DNA of 13,298 bases from Larix sibirica (GCA_004151065.3 NWUY0300004614.1:29560-42857), one strand, 5' to 3'; positions 1 through 8,883 are shown, counted from the first letter of the stretch. Numbers and translations: made by a program. The notes: generated by a model not told the origin, from the letters alone.

Positions 1-112
1 GAACAAATATAAAGTAAAATCAAAACAAGTTTGACTAGTTCTATTTATTAGTATGTTCAAATATAACAACAAAGCTAAACCTGAAATATGAGATTGGACA
101 TAGCTATAACTG

Positions 113-301
113 TTACCTCAGGCCTTGTCGAAACATGTCAAATGTATACACCTTAGGTGATGGTTCTAAAAGTATCCTTTTAATACTTTCCTTTGTATTC
201 TCCTTAACAACATCAACAAAATTATGAACAAAGAAGCATTTAAGTTTCAAGGTGTACAATTCTTTATGCAAAGATTGTAAAAAAGGCGATGACATTATCA
301 A
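113..301 (-). pseudogene. possible isolated exon or gene remnant, unidentified
   Basis: This minus-strand frame of 62 codons starts at the ATG at 301. Its predicted peptide is soluble and mixed-charge (residues 10-20 HKELYTLKLKC, near the end KVYTFDMFRQGLR), unlike the low-complexity translations nearby. The frame stops exactly where the sequence reads CTGAG|GTAACA, so the stop could belong to an intron after a splice donor. I do not recognise the family. No acceptor with a clear polypyrimidine tract and AG is visible upstream on the minus strand, and no neighbouring exon was found. It may be a chance frame. Confidence 0.15.
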
Positions 302-355
302 GAAAAGTAAAAAAGTAGGTTTCTATTACATATCTGGAACAACTCATATATGAAC

Positions 356-375
356 ATAATAATAATAATAATAAT
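356..375. repeat. (AAT)n microsatellite
   Basis: About six ATA/AAT units in a row, directly before the first copy of the local 27-mer repeat. Confidence 0.85.
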
Positions 376-376
376 T

Positions 377-541
377 CACATTCATCTATTCAACCTTTGC
401 ACAGTAATTCTTTATGTAGAGTCTATAAAAAAGGCAATAGTAGTATCATGACTGGTGAAAAAGAAGGTTCCTATAAGATGTCTAAAATAACTTATACATC
501 TACATTACTAAAGCCACATCCATATATTCAACCTTTGTACA
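377..541 (+). repeat. pair of diverged 27-bp direct repeats
   Basis: The 27-mers at 377-403 and 515-541 share the core TATTCAACCTTTG and differ at only a few positions; they lie 138 bp apart. The sequence between and after them is not clearly duplicated. It is probably an old local duplication. Confidence 0.5.
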
Positions 542-1045
542 ATGAAATAATAACACATTTAAATTCTCTTGAAAATGGTATGGAACACATTTTGTTTACA
601 ATAGTCCACAAGAAGTTCTCTTTGAACATATGGTAGGGCAACACAACAAGGCTGCTCAGATGGTTGTGTTCTCCTTAATGGCAATAATAACTAAATAGAA
701 GAACACATGCTTAATGGACTGGGGGAGGACAATTGAGTAAATGAACTAAACTGTGATTATTTCTTTTATGCAGCCAAACATTTGCTTCTTCTATTTTTAG
801 CCACTTGTTTCACTCATGCCATGCTTAAATATTGTGTTTCATCCATGCTAGCAAAGTGTCTCTCTAGTTACTTACAAATTACATGGCACATCATCTCGAT
901 TTTGATGATGGGTGGAGAAAAATCCAAGACATGGAGGGTTGCAATTGTTAATAAGTCTATGGAACATTAATGGTTGGAGGCATGAATGCATGTTTTGTTT
1001 TATATGTATAAAACTCACTCAAATTCATGTAAGGTCTAGATGAGC

Positions 1046-1127
1046 GAACGATGAGGTAAGTTGAACTTATGACTTCACAATGACATGAATGATGAGGTAA
1101 GTTGAACTTATGACTTCATGATGACAT
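1046..1127 (+). repeat. two-copy tandem repeat, 41-bp unit
   Basis: Units 1046-1086 and 1087-1127 follow each other directly and match at 38 of 41 positions by my count. Each unit contains GATGAGGTAAGTTGAAC, so a splice-donor-like GAGGTAAGT occurs twice. There is no open frame through both units that looks coding. The close match means the duplication is recent compared with the surrounding sequence. Confidence 0.9.
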
Positions 1128-1641
1128 GTACATTGATAGGATTTATATATAGTTGGTTGAGTAAGGAGACCCAAAAATACACATGCCAATTAAATGCAAT
1201 TCCCTATTGCTATGCAGACTTAAAACCTAGGTGCCAAGGGAAGTGTGCCACTGACATGTTGACTAACAATGTCATTAATAGTTGGATTGGTGGAAGGCAA
1301 CCATGAACAATTTGTTCATGATTGATTGTTCATGATTTCAAGGATGACAATAATTTTTGAATCTTATAAAAAATAATCCATTACTTCTTAGTTAGTATAA
1401 AAGAAAAACAATGTTCTCCATGTAACCACTTGACATAAAAAATTATAATTAAATGCAACCATATTTATGTATGATAAAAATACATAGTTCTATTGACAAA
1501 GAGAGATTAGAGTGAACATACCTATTGCACTATAGTTTAGTAAGGTTTTTTGGTTCCTTCTTAATTCTTTTTTTCTTCCCAAGATTGAAAAGAGAAGTAA
1601 AATGGCAGAAAAAAGGTTAAATAGACATAAATAAATCCCAC
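1128..1641. other. non-coding AT-rich DNA
   Basis: There is no supported gene. The only structure seen is the palindrome and extra half-site at 1302-1334. Confidence 0.6.
1302..1334. repeat. perfect palindrome plus a third half-site
   Basis: CATGAACAA (1302-1310) and TTGTTCATG (1312-1320) are exact reverse complements separated by one base. A further TTGTTCATG follows at 1326-1334. Three copies of a 9-mer in 33 bp resemble a dimeric binding site with an extra half-site, but no gene nearby gives it a role. Confidence 0.6.
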
Positions 1642-1787
1642 AACCAACAAATTAATAGAACAACAACATTAAATAGTAACAAAAATCATGGAGACTAATA
1701 CAACTTTTTTGGGAAACCAACAAATTAATAGAACAACAACATTAAATAGTAACAAAAATTATGGAGACTAATGCAACTTTTTTGGGC
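1642..1787 (+). repeat. two-copy tandem repeat, 73-bp unit
   Basis: Units 1642-1714 and 1715-1787 are directly adjacent and nearly identical, with about three differences seen (for example TCATGG against TTATGG and ATACAA against ATGCAA). The unit runs from AACCAACAAATTAATAG to a short T-run followed by GGG. It is a recent duplication inside otherwise featureless AT-rich DNA. Confidence 0.92.
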
Positions 1788-3368
1788 AAGGCTATAATCG
1801 ATGTTGCATAATCTTTTTTTAGCTTAGTTGTTTTGAAACAACGACAAGTTATGTAGCCTTGGCTTAACATGCAAATCTTGAAGTGATTATTGAATACAAA
1901 ATTTTATAAGGCTATTTTGATGGTGGCACTAGTAAAATTTGCAACACATCGTTTATGGAGCAAATATAAATTGAAAAAAGGATTGAAGGATGAACAAGAT
2001 ACAATGCAAATAATTGATGTGGAAATAAGAGAGCGAAGGAGTGTAATTACAAGGCTAAAGGTTTTGAAAAATACAAAGAGGAAATCTCCATACATGCAAT
2101 GACAAATCAAAGTAGAATGATCGACACTTGGCATTGCTCATTTTATTTTTATAGATCTCACCTTATGAGAGAAAAAAATTATAATTATAGATTAAGTTGA
2201 AAAAATGATAATAATATTTCACAAGGTAATTAATCTTATATCAATGGTCTAATAAACTTTTTCTTCAACTCTATAGAAGAAAAGGACAAAATGATATATC
2301 AATAATCCAATAAACTTTATTGAAGAAAAGGAAAAAATGTGTAAGAGTCTCAAAAGTCACAAGGAGGGCATATTCCAAAGGAAATAGTAGCAGGAATGCC
2401 AAAAACCTTCAACCTCTATTGCAAATAGACTCCAGTGCCAAAGGAAAAAGGGCGAGCTTTTGAATGTTATACTTTTCGAAAAACTTTTTTATTTTAAAGT
2501 TTTAATGAGGAAAAGTCATTGTTGGCTAAGTGATTGAGAAATAGATTATAATTATTATGTGTATGGATTCATGAAATAGCTTCCATCGTTTGATGATTAT
2601 TTGGAATTGTTTTAGGAATTTCTCTTTAACCTGGTGATTATTCTCTGGTAAAGAATGCATTCTTATCACTACTTGTTTCTCAGTTGTTTGTTTATACTCT
2701 GTTAATTAGCCATTTAATCATTGATTGTTTTTGGTTATTTATATTTCTCCCAATGTTTATTTAATGATTTTTTGCTAAAGGTAATAAGAGAGGTATAATT
2801 AGAACTGTGTTCATACTTTTCAGTTATTCACTCTTAGTTAGGAATTCTAGAATAAGTTTGTACTTTGTATATATAATAGAATTATTATGTATTTCACATT
2901 TCACGTTAGATGCTAAATGGTGTACCGAGTCACAACAAGTAAACCCCAAAATCAGTTATGGTTGTTAAGTTAGAATTTAGATGGTTCATATATACAAAAC
3001 AACAAGAAGTCTAATTGGGATTTTCACCGAACCCTTGTTGTTGATGCATGGAATTTCAACATGTTAACACAATCATGTTCTATTGAAGATGAGTGGGACA
3101 ATAAGCATAGGAAATCCAAACCCACTACCAACCACACTAACTAAAGTGACAAAGCCACCACAAATAAAGTAAAGTAACCCATCTATAATTCCAAACTCTT
3201 TAAACACATGACACAATCTTGACTCTCATAAAAAGAAGGAAGACAAGACAACACTAATAAGTACATGATTTACAACATAAAATAATTACATCGATAGGCA
3301 TTTTTTTGGAAAGTCTTTAATAGACAATGTTTTTAAAAGAATCTTAGCCATCCATTCTTGAATCCCCC
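1788..3368. other. non-coding AT-rich DNA
   Basis: There is no supported gene over about 1.6 kb. A 70-codon plus frame (1890-2102) and a 76-codon minus frame (1904-2134) overlap each other; neither shows a known domain. A degenerate direct repeat lies at 2238-2339. The stretch around 2840-2930 faintly resembles the end of a copia-type LTR (tttgtactttgtatatat, then TGGTGTACCGAG) but lacks a paired repeat. Confidence 0.55.
2238..2339 (+). repeat. degenerate tandem repeat, two copies
   Basis: 2238-2293 and 2296-2339 both run from ATATCAAT through AATAAACTTT to GAAGAAAAGG and AAAATG. The second copy is shorter by an internal gap of about 12 bp. Confidence 0.6.
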
Positions 3369-3403
3369 ATCACCATCCATCTATCACTGGATGGTGATAG
3401 ATG
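3369..3403. repeat. overlapping inverted repeats forming two alternative hairpins
   Basis: ATCACCATCC (3369-3378) pairs perfectly with GGATGGTGAT (3389-3398), leaving a 10-nt loop. CATCTATCAC (3378-3387) also pairs perfectly with GTGATAGATG (3394-3403), leaving a 6-nt loop. The two stems share bases, so only one can form at a time. Confidence 0.7.
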
Positions 3404-3809
3404 TTTGTTCCTTAACTTGCCACAGAACGATGACCTTTCAATTGTTACTTTCTTTCTTCAACAAGCTGATTCATCCAAACTCTTTTGTTTTTATATATAC
3501 ACCAACAATATAGTGAATAATAGTAATGAAATTGTTGCTTGCATATCCGTGGTATCAACTTGGATTTATATTGTTAACATTACTTAATAGTGCTGTTGGT
3601 AACAGGCCCGAACAATGTGTATGCCTTGGGGTATTTAGGAATCATCATGGTTCCCTTGGGAAGGGTAGGAGTGGCCTTGGGATTCATAGCAACAACCTAA
3701 ATATATCTCTATGCAAATCACCTCCTTGCATGCCTCCATGAAACTTGAGACTTTGTTGGTCACATTTATTGTATGGTTATCCTCAATCATGATTCTACAT
3801 TTGTATTTT
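3404..3809. other. non-coding DNA of slightly higher GC
   Basis: A 71-codon plus frame (3526-3741) crosses a locally GC-richer stretch (3600-3700). The minus strand of the same stretch also gives a plausible-looking but interrupted translation. Neither has a recognisable domain. It could be a worn retroelement fragment. Confidence 0.35.
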
Positions 3810-4284
3810 TTGTTTACACGATATGCTTCTCCTTCAATAATTGTTGTTCACTATTAGTTATAGTAAAAACAATAAAATAGGTTGAGATTTTCCTCTTCCT
3901 TATGCCTATATATGCTCTATTGAATTTCATTATTAGTTATGGGCTCTTGCAAGTACACAAATGTAATATGGGCTCTTATAGTATATCATTTTGTTTATGC
4001 TTAATAGTGGATTTATCATTTTGGTTGAACAATATTCGAAAGTAGGTGGTCAATGTACCTCCCACTCCACCTACATGAGATGATTCTCCTTAAGTATTGT
4101 TGTTCATTACCCTAGTTATATTTAAAAAAGGTTGAGATTTTCCTCTTCCTTGTACCCATATTTGTTCTACTATTTTCGATATTAGTTATGACCTCTTGTA
4201 AGTAGAAATGTAGGAATAAAATAATTACCATGTGTATGGTTAGTCACTCAAATTGGTCAAACATACATTGCATTTTCTTCTCTT

Positions 4285-4298
4285 ACACACACACACAC
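4285..4298. repeat. (AC)7 microsatellite
   Basis: Seven AC dinucleotides in a row, followed about 30 bp later by a (TA)7 run at 4326-4339, between the second and third copies of the 150-bp repeat. Confidence 0.9.
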
Positions 4299-4325
4299 GG
4301 ATATTATTTTTCAATTTTCCATCTT

Positions 4326-4339
4326 TATATATATATATA
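4326..4339. repeat. (TA)7 microsatellite
   Basis: A pure alternating TA run, close to the (AC)7 run. Confidence 0.9.
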
Positions 4340-5174
4340 AATTTTCTATTATGCTTCTTGAAGGGTGGAATAACCTTAAAATTTACATGATATGCTTCTC
4401 TTTCAAGAATTATTATTCACTATTATAAAAAAGAATTGATATTTTCCTCTTCGTTGTGCTCATATCTGCTCTATTGTCTTTTGGATTGATTAATAATTTT
4501 TATAGACACAAAAATGTACACTACAAACAATATTGAAGCCATTATTGAAGCTACCTTGTTGCATTGCAATTGCAAAACAATTACAAGGATTTTTTGTAGT
4601 GTTTTTGCATTTGGTATTCTGCACTTATCAGTGGTGAGGTGCTATTGGGTTGTCCATAAAAGACGGTATCTCTCTCCCTTTATATTTTTCTTTGCATCAC
4701 TATTTTTCCATTGAATTTGGGAATGTTGGATATTGGCAAGCTATTATGAATGGTCTCTACAATGTTGAATGGTCCTTGCAAAGCTAGGCAATAAAATAAT
4801 CAAGCACACGTTTCATTTTTTTTCTATCGTTTTTACTTTATTACTTTACGATGGATATGTAGATCTCAATAGCCTAGTAAGAGCCTATGGGATTACAAGC
4901 AAGATTTTTAACTCAATTGACACTCCAACATTTTTTTTGTTGTTGCATAGAATACATCGATACTTCCATTATAGGTATATGAGGCTTAAATCATTATCTC
5001 TGTATATTTTATAATAAGGTAATAAAAACTATAGAGATTTTTTCTCACGCACCTCTTTTTCTAAACAAAAGTAAAACAATAGCTAATCAAGAGTTAAAAA
5101 TATTATCTCTAATAATAACAAAAAACATTATATGGTTCACAAAATCTAAATTGGTAAATTTTCCCTCTAAGGTA

Positions 5175-5275
5175 GAGGAAACAAATAACAAGTATACTCC
5201 AATACTTTTGGAAAGAGGAGGAAACATAGTTACAAGTATACTCCAATACTTTTGGAAGGAGGAGGAAACATAATT
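5175..5275 (+). repeat. 44-bp tandem repeat, about 2.3 copies
   Basis: GAGGAAACA begins units at about 5175, 5218 and 5262. CAAGTATACTCCAATACTTT follows in the first two (5189 and 5233). The third unit is partial. This block sits only in copy A of the large array and has no counterpart in copy B or C, so it expanded after the array formed. A 67-codon minus-strand frame across it reflects the repeat, not a gene. Confidence 0.85.
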
Positions 5276-5405
5276 ATACTTCATTTTCATGAAAGTCTCC
5301 GAATATACGGAAACTTAAAGAATCAAGATTACACAAATCACATTCTCAAGTTAAGTATTTAAAAATAAAAAATTATTAGTAATTAAAAAACACAAAACTA
5401 GCATT

Positions 5406-5612
5406 TTATTTAACACTAAAATATGTCATAGGGATTCTAAGCGTACACTCATAAGTTCTCTTATTTCCTATGGTAACTTGGTCATTATAAACGTTAATAT
5501 AATTTTCCTCACACTCCAATTCATTAAATTCATATTTCTTCAAATTTCTTATTTGATAATTTGGTAATTGTGATACAATTTGTCTCACACTTAAATTTGC
5601 TAAATACTTCAT
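5406..5612 (-). pseudogene. minus-strand frame of 68 codons, partly conserved in a second array copy
   Basis: The predicted 68-residue peptide has no domain I recognise. Its C-terminal half (FNELECEENYINVYNDQ, then GNKR) is matched by a shifted minus-strand frame in array copy B at about 6109-6225 (FNGLECEAKYINVLNDQ, then GNKR). Several differences between the two are conservative (V to I, I to M). That could mean an ancient coding segment, but the nucleotide repeat alone would produce most of the likeness. The N-terminal half is a second, worn copy of the same sub-repeat. No promoter or splice signals were seen. Treat it as an unassigned frame, not a proven gene. Confidence 0.2.
5458..5601 (-). 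repeat. ~73-bp sub-repeat, two copies in array copy A
   Basis: Sub-repeats at 5458-5530 and 5539-5601 share CTTATTTCCTATGGTAA-like, AATATAATTTTCCTCACACT-like and AATTCATTAAATT-like blocks. The second is shorter and more diverged. The same pair recurs in array copy B, so this duplication came before the large array duplicated. Confidence 0.6.
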
Positions 5613-6147
5613 TCATTTTTTTCCACTAACAACAATGCTATATCTTATATATTATATTTGGTTTGTATGTTGGAAGTGTTGGGTATTGTCAAGCTACTAA
5701 GGGATGGTCTTTCCAAAACTAAATGGTCATTGCAAAGCTAGGTAATACAAGAATCAAGCACATGTTATTACTCTACAATCAAGATGTAGGCCTCAATAGA
5801 CTGACAATAACCTATGGGAATATAGGTCGAAGAACAAGCAATTTTTTTTATCTCTAATGGTCTTACAACAAATTTTGCTTTTTTATATGTTCAAAAAATC
5901 TTAATTAGCAATTTCCCCCAAAAGGTCATAGCTACATTTATACGTTTGAAAGTAATAATAATGAAAAGCTATCTTTAATTTAATAATAACAAAAACCTAT
6001 CATTACTTAAAGAATCAAGATTACACAAACTACATGATTAGCGAGCTGAGTTTTTGAAAAACAAAAATCTTTAGTCATAAAAAAACATAAACACATATTT
6101 TATTTAACATTAAAATACATCAATGAGAATCTAAGCTTGCACGTATT

Positions 6148-6304
6148 TCTCTTATTTCCCATGGTAATTTGGTCATTTAGAACATTAATATACTTTGCCT
6201 CACACTCCAATCCATTAAATTTACATTTCATTGTATTTCCTATTTGGCAATCTTACCATTGTGACCATTAATATAATTTCCTTCACACTCTAATTCATTA
6301 AATT
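6148..6304 (-). repeat. ~73-bp sub-repeat, two copies in array copy B
   Basis: 6148-6221 and 6231-6304 match the sub-repeats in copy A at 5458-5530 and 5539-5601, with the same order and about the same 82-bp spacing. CATTAATATA, CCTCACACTCCAAT and CATTAAATT are the common blocks. Confidence 0.65.
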
Positions 6305-6752
6305 TGCTAAGTACTTTATTGATTTGTTTTTGTCACTAGCAATATTTGACTTGCAATGATGCTACATGTTATTTGTTATATTTGGTTTGTATGTTAGGAC
6401 TATTTGGTATTTTCAAGCCTAGCTAGTAATGAAAAAATAAGCACAATTTATTACTTTATGATGAGGATGTAAGTCTCAATAGCCCTGCAAGAGCAAGCAA
6501 GTTTTTTAGCTTGATTGGTTGCAACAAATTTTGTTTTTGTATATGTTCAGAAAATCTTAACTATCAATTGTTTGAAAGGAGCAAAGTTACATTAATACAA
6601 CAGATAATGATAGAAAAAAGCTATCGTTACTTGAAAAATCAAGATTACATAAACAACATTCCCAAGTTATGTTTTTCAATTCAATATATATATATGGGGT
6701 GAATGTAGTTAATTACATGTGGCAAAGGTGTCACTATTATCAATATTAAATT

Positions 6753-6762
6753 GACACGTGTC
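6753..6762. promoter_or_regulatory. palindromic G-box / ABRE-like site
   Basis: GACACGTGTC is a perfect 10-bp palindrome with the CACGTG G-box core and the ACGTGTC form bound by plant bZIP (ABF/AREB) and bHLH factors. No gene start lies next to it. It sits about 120 bp from the hammerhead-like motif and may be part of that element or a chance site. Confidence 0.4.
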
Positions 6763-6779
6763 CAAGTTATTAGTAGGAT

Positions 6780-7020
6780 TTAGTTCCGATTTAGTTTTAG
6801 CTTTCTTAATGCAGAGGTTTTCACAGTGGTTAATCATTGTATTAAAGCTTGTGTAAATTAACTATGTTAGAATTTAGGAAACACCTGACGTTTCGAGTGG
6901 ACACTCCACTCATCACCGGGGGATCATAATGAACTTGCAAAAGATATAGAAAAGAGTATAGTGTGATAGGTTGTATATAAAGGGTAAGGATGAGTAGCCA
7001 TTAGGGTTATGATGAAAACA
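6780..7020 (-). mobile_element. putative Penelope-like retroelement terminal repeat remnant
   Basis: The claim rests on the hammerhead-like motif at 6884-6922. Penelope-like elements are known to carry hammerhead motifs in their terminal repeats. On the minus strand the motif is preceded by a TATATA-like stretch (about 6970-6982), a plausible promoter position. No reverse transcriptase or GIY-YIG endonuclease frame is visible on the minus strand below 6880, so this would be a 5'-truncated copy, as is common for the group. The limits are guesses. Confidence 0.35.
6884..6922 (-). ncRNA. hammerhead-ribozyme-like motif (degenerate)
   Basis: On the minus strand the order is CCGGTGATGAG, stem II, then CGAAACGTCAGG. 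The stem is GAGTGGA / TCCACTC, seven perfect pairs with a 3-nt loop (6895-6911). GAAAC follows it directly (6890-6894) and GTC lies at the expected place for a very short helix III and cleavage site. The first conserved box should read CUGAUGA; aligned with TGATGAG kept downstream it appears as CCGGTGA, two transitions away. The motif is therefore probably inactive. Similar motifs are known in Penelope-like elements; this assignment is from memory of the motif. Confidence 0.45.
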
Positions 7021-7023
7021 CAG

Positions 7024-7820
7024 AGTCGTTGAAGGAAAATGTCAATAGTTAAATTATAAACTAGAAATGACATTTTAATACATGATTAGGTTAAGAGCTA
7101 CAAATGAGGGGTATTTTTTTTTATAAATAGTTAGGTTAAAATCCAAGCGAATGATAGGGAATAAATGTATCCAATGAATATGAATAAAGATAACTAAACC
7201 TAAGAGGAAGTGGTTATATATATATATATATATATAAAGTCTAAATAATTAATAAAAGGAAAAAAGTAAGATCTAACATGAAATTATTTCATTAAAATAA
7301 AAATCATAGATAATGATTTAAGAATGGAAGTAATAAAAAATTGATTAAATAGTCAAATAAAGGGGGTTTAATGGAACAATGTCATGAATCTGGAGTTTTG
7401 AAATAAATTAAAGAAAAGGTGGTTAGATGATTAAATTATTTTTGTTCCTACATCTTCAGTCATTTAGTCAACCAAGACCAATTCACTTGAAAAACCTTTG
7501 AGTCATCCATTTCCACCTCGAAGAAAAATTGGTCTTTGTAAATGCTTTGATGTTAATATGGTGATATGGTGGTGACATGTTCCCAAATAATTAACCAAAT
7601 GAATCTGCTTGAAGATACTTATGGGGTATATTATCATGTTTTCTCATGACTAAAATATATGATGACTCATACCAAATAATTAGATACATTATGTTTATCA
7701 CATATATTGATCCTGCAGGATATACTTTACTACTGGTCCACATAGGACATTACATTTTCAGCCATAGAGGTACATCATCATGCCTTCTTCAGATTTATAC
7801 AGAGGATTTGATGATATCAT
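7024..7820. other. non-coding AT-rich DNA with a (TA)11 run
   Basis: I see no gene. A pure (TA)11 run lies at 7215-7236. A 12-bp palindrome, ATCCTGCAGGAT, lies at 7710-7721. Otherwise the sequence is unstructured. Confidence 0.6.
7215..7236. repeat. (TA)11 microsatellite
   Basis: Pure alternating TA dinucleotides. Confidence 0.92.
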
Positions 7821-7866
7821 AGTCAACTTGACTAGAAGTTTGACTTGGTCCAACTGACTTGGTCAA
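7821..7866. promoter_or_regulatory. cluster of four W-boxes
   Basis: Four TTGAC[CT] sites, the binding core of plant WRKY factors, lie within 46 bp. Two are on the plus strand (7828-7833 and 7840-7845) and two on the minus strand (7821-7826 and 7861-7866). They are about 850-900 bp upstream of the TATA box at 8717, a position that would fall in the U3 part of an LTR if that reading is right. WRKY-driven LTR promoters are known in plants; a role here is inferred. Confidence 0.45.
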
Positions 7867-7970
7867 CCTAGCAAGGTAGCATGTCATTGACAGGTGCCAG
7901 TTTCAGTCAGTAGCATTTGTGACTTTGAGAGTCATTCTCATCCATTTTCCCTTGGTTTCATGTCAGTTTT

Positions 7971-8253
7971 GAGTTAATTGGATTTTAATTAAAACTTTTC
8001 CTAAGTTTTAATTTAAAAAGCCTTATAAATTTGGTTTAGATTAATTTGAGCAAAGCTATAGAGGCATTTCAAGGGTGATTTGAGCAAATATATGGGCACA
8101 TATATTCCTAAGAGGATCTTTAGACTCATCAAAGAAAATTTCCCCTTTTAGTTTACATGACTACATGCATATTTGGATTAATTGCATTTAATTTAAAAAA
8201 TTTCCCAAGTTTTGATTTAAAAATGCCTAAGTTTTATTTGGTTTATAATTAAA
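7971..8253 (+). repeat. diverged direct repeat of ~75-80 bp in the U3-like region
   Basis: 7971-8043 and 8172-8253 share TTAATTGGATTTTAATT-like, CCTAAGTTTTAATTTAAAAA-like and ATTTGGTTTA-like blocks in the same order, about 200 bp apart. The copies have many substitutions. Internal duplications of this kind are common in U3 regions. Confidence 0.6.
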
Positions 8254-8581
8254 CCATTGCGGGAAATTCGAGATGATGATTTAGCACGATGGGTCACTTT
8301 TAGGGATTATGTGGAGGATTCCTAGTGGTTTTCGGATATTCATTGGATCATTTTGATGACATGGCACACTCACGTACATGTGTCATTGGTTTATAAGAAA
8401 TTCATGAGATTATTGACATGTGACACTTATCCTTTGTTTTATTCTTCACATGTGTGAGGAATATTCATCCTAGATAGGCACACTTGGATTTTCCATCACA
8501 CGCTTGCTTGGTTGAAATATCTAGGGAAGTGCACTTGTCCAAGAAGGGTGCACGTACTAGTTTAAGTTGCTGGTATTTGCA

Positions 8582-8659
8582 CATGGTTTTGGAGATGGCT
8601 CATGATATTGGCATCTCCCATGGTATTTTCTCATGGTTTTGGATGTGCACATGGTTTTG
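8582..8659 (+). repeat. three copies of CATGGTTTTG upstream of the TATA box
   Basis: Exact 10-mers begin at 8582, 8632 and 8650, set among further CCATGG and CATGATATTGG variants. They end about 60 bp before the TATA box and could be enhancer repeats. A 90-codon plus frame (8484-8756) crosses both the repeats and the TATA box and is not likely to be a gene. Confidence 0.55.
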
Positions 8660-8716
8660 TATCACCCATTGTATTCTTTCCCATGGGTTTGACATAGTTA
8701 GAGTTCCCTCCTTATC

Positions 8717-8724
8717 TATAAAAA
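8717..8724 (+). promoter_or_regulatory. TATA box of the putative LTR
   Basis: TATAAAAA in the context TATCTATAAAAAGGAGAGG matches a plant TATA box well. A start site would be expected about 30 bp downstream, near 8750. The polyadenylation signal at 8884 is at the distance usual for an LTR R region. Confidence 0.55.
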
Positions 8725-8883
8725 GGAGAGGTCCCCTTCATTGTAAAAGGTTGTGAAGAGAAATACTCAAATAATACTAAGAGTTGGGTTTCTATTTCTG
8801 AAATTATGTGTCATTGTGCTTGAATCTTTAGAGTAGTTTATGGATTTCTAAGTTCGATTTCCATAGTTGTTGAACTTCTTTTC

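Larger units (their letters stand above)
1..1045. other. non-coding AT-rich DNA with no supported gene
   Basis: I see no convincing gene here. Short open frames occur on both strands, but they have no recognisable domain and are the length expected by chance in AT-rich DNA. The least noise-like is a minus-strand frame of 62 codons (113-301), ending next to a splice-donor-like CTGAG|GTAACA; I treat it separately. A plus-strand frame near 397-636 overlaps a locally repeated 27-mer and is probably not coding. An (AAT)n microsatellite lies at 356-375. Confidence 0.6.
3810..4520 (+). repeat. three diverged copies of a ~150-bp segment
   Basis: Approximate copies lie at 3810-3970, 4066-4215 and 4378-4520. 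All contain, in order, a GATATGCTTCTCCTTCAA-like stretch, a TTGTTCACTATTA-like stretch, TTTTCCTCTTCCTT, an ATATCTGCTCTA-like stretch and (in two of them) ATTAGTTATG. Spacing is roughly 250-300 bp. The copies differ by many substitutions and small indels, so the array is old. No coding frame is kept among the three. Confidence 0.75.
4721..6680 (+). repeat. large diverged tandem array, 2 full copies and 1 truncated copy
   Basis: Landmarks recur in the same order: TATTGGCAAG (4731), TATTGTCAAG (5684) and TATTTTCAAG (6408), spaced 953 and 724 bp. TGCAAAGCTAGG recurs at 4777 and 5731. A GATGTAGGCCTCAATAG-like block recurs near 4857, 5784 and 6467. AATCAAGATTACA recurs near 5320, 6013 and 6638. Copy A is longer mainly because about 235 bp more lies between the second and third landmarks, including a 44-bp tandem duplication. 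Copy C breaks off near 6680. The copies keep no long plus-strand frame; a short minus-strand frame is partly conserved in the second half of copies A and B. Confidence 0.8.

Noticed and set aside
2840-2930. Possible copia-type LTR end with primer-binding site (TGGTGTACCGAG)
   Set aside because: The match to a tRNA-Met primer site is poor and no paired LTR or CA end is present.
7710-7721. ATCCTGCAGGAT palindrome
   Set aside because: A single 12-bp palindrome in 13 kb has no supporting context and can be chance.
8484-8756. 90-codon plus-strand frame, the longest in the window
   Set aside because: It runs across the CATGGTTTTG repeats and the TATA box of the LTR-like promoter, and its peptide has no domain.
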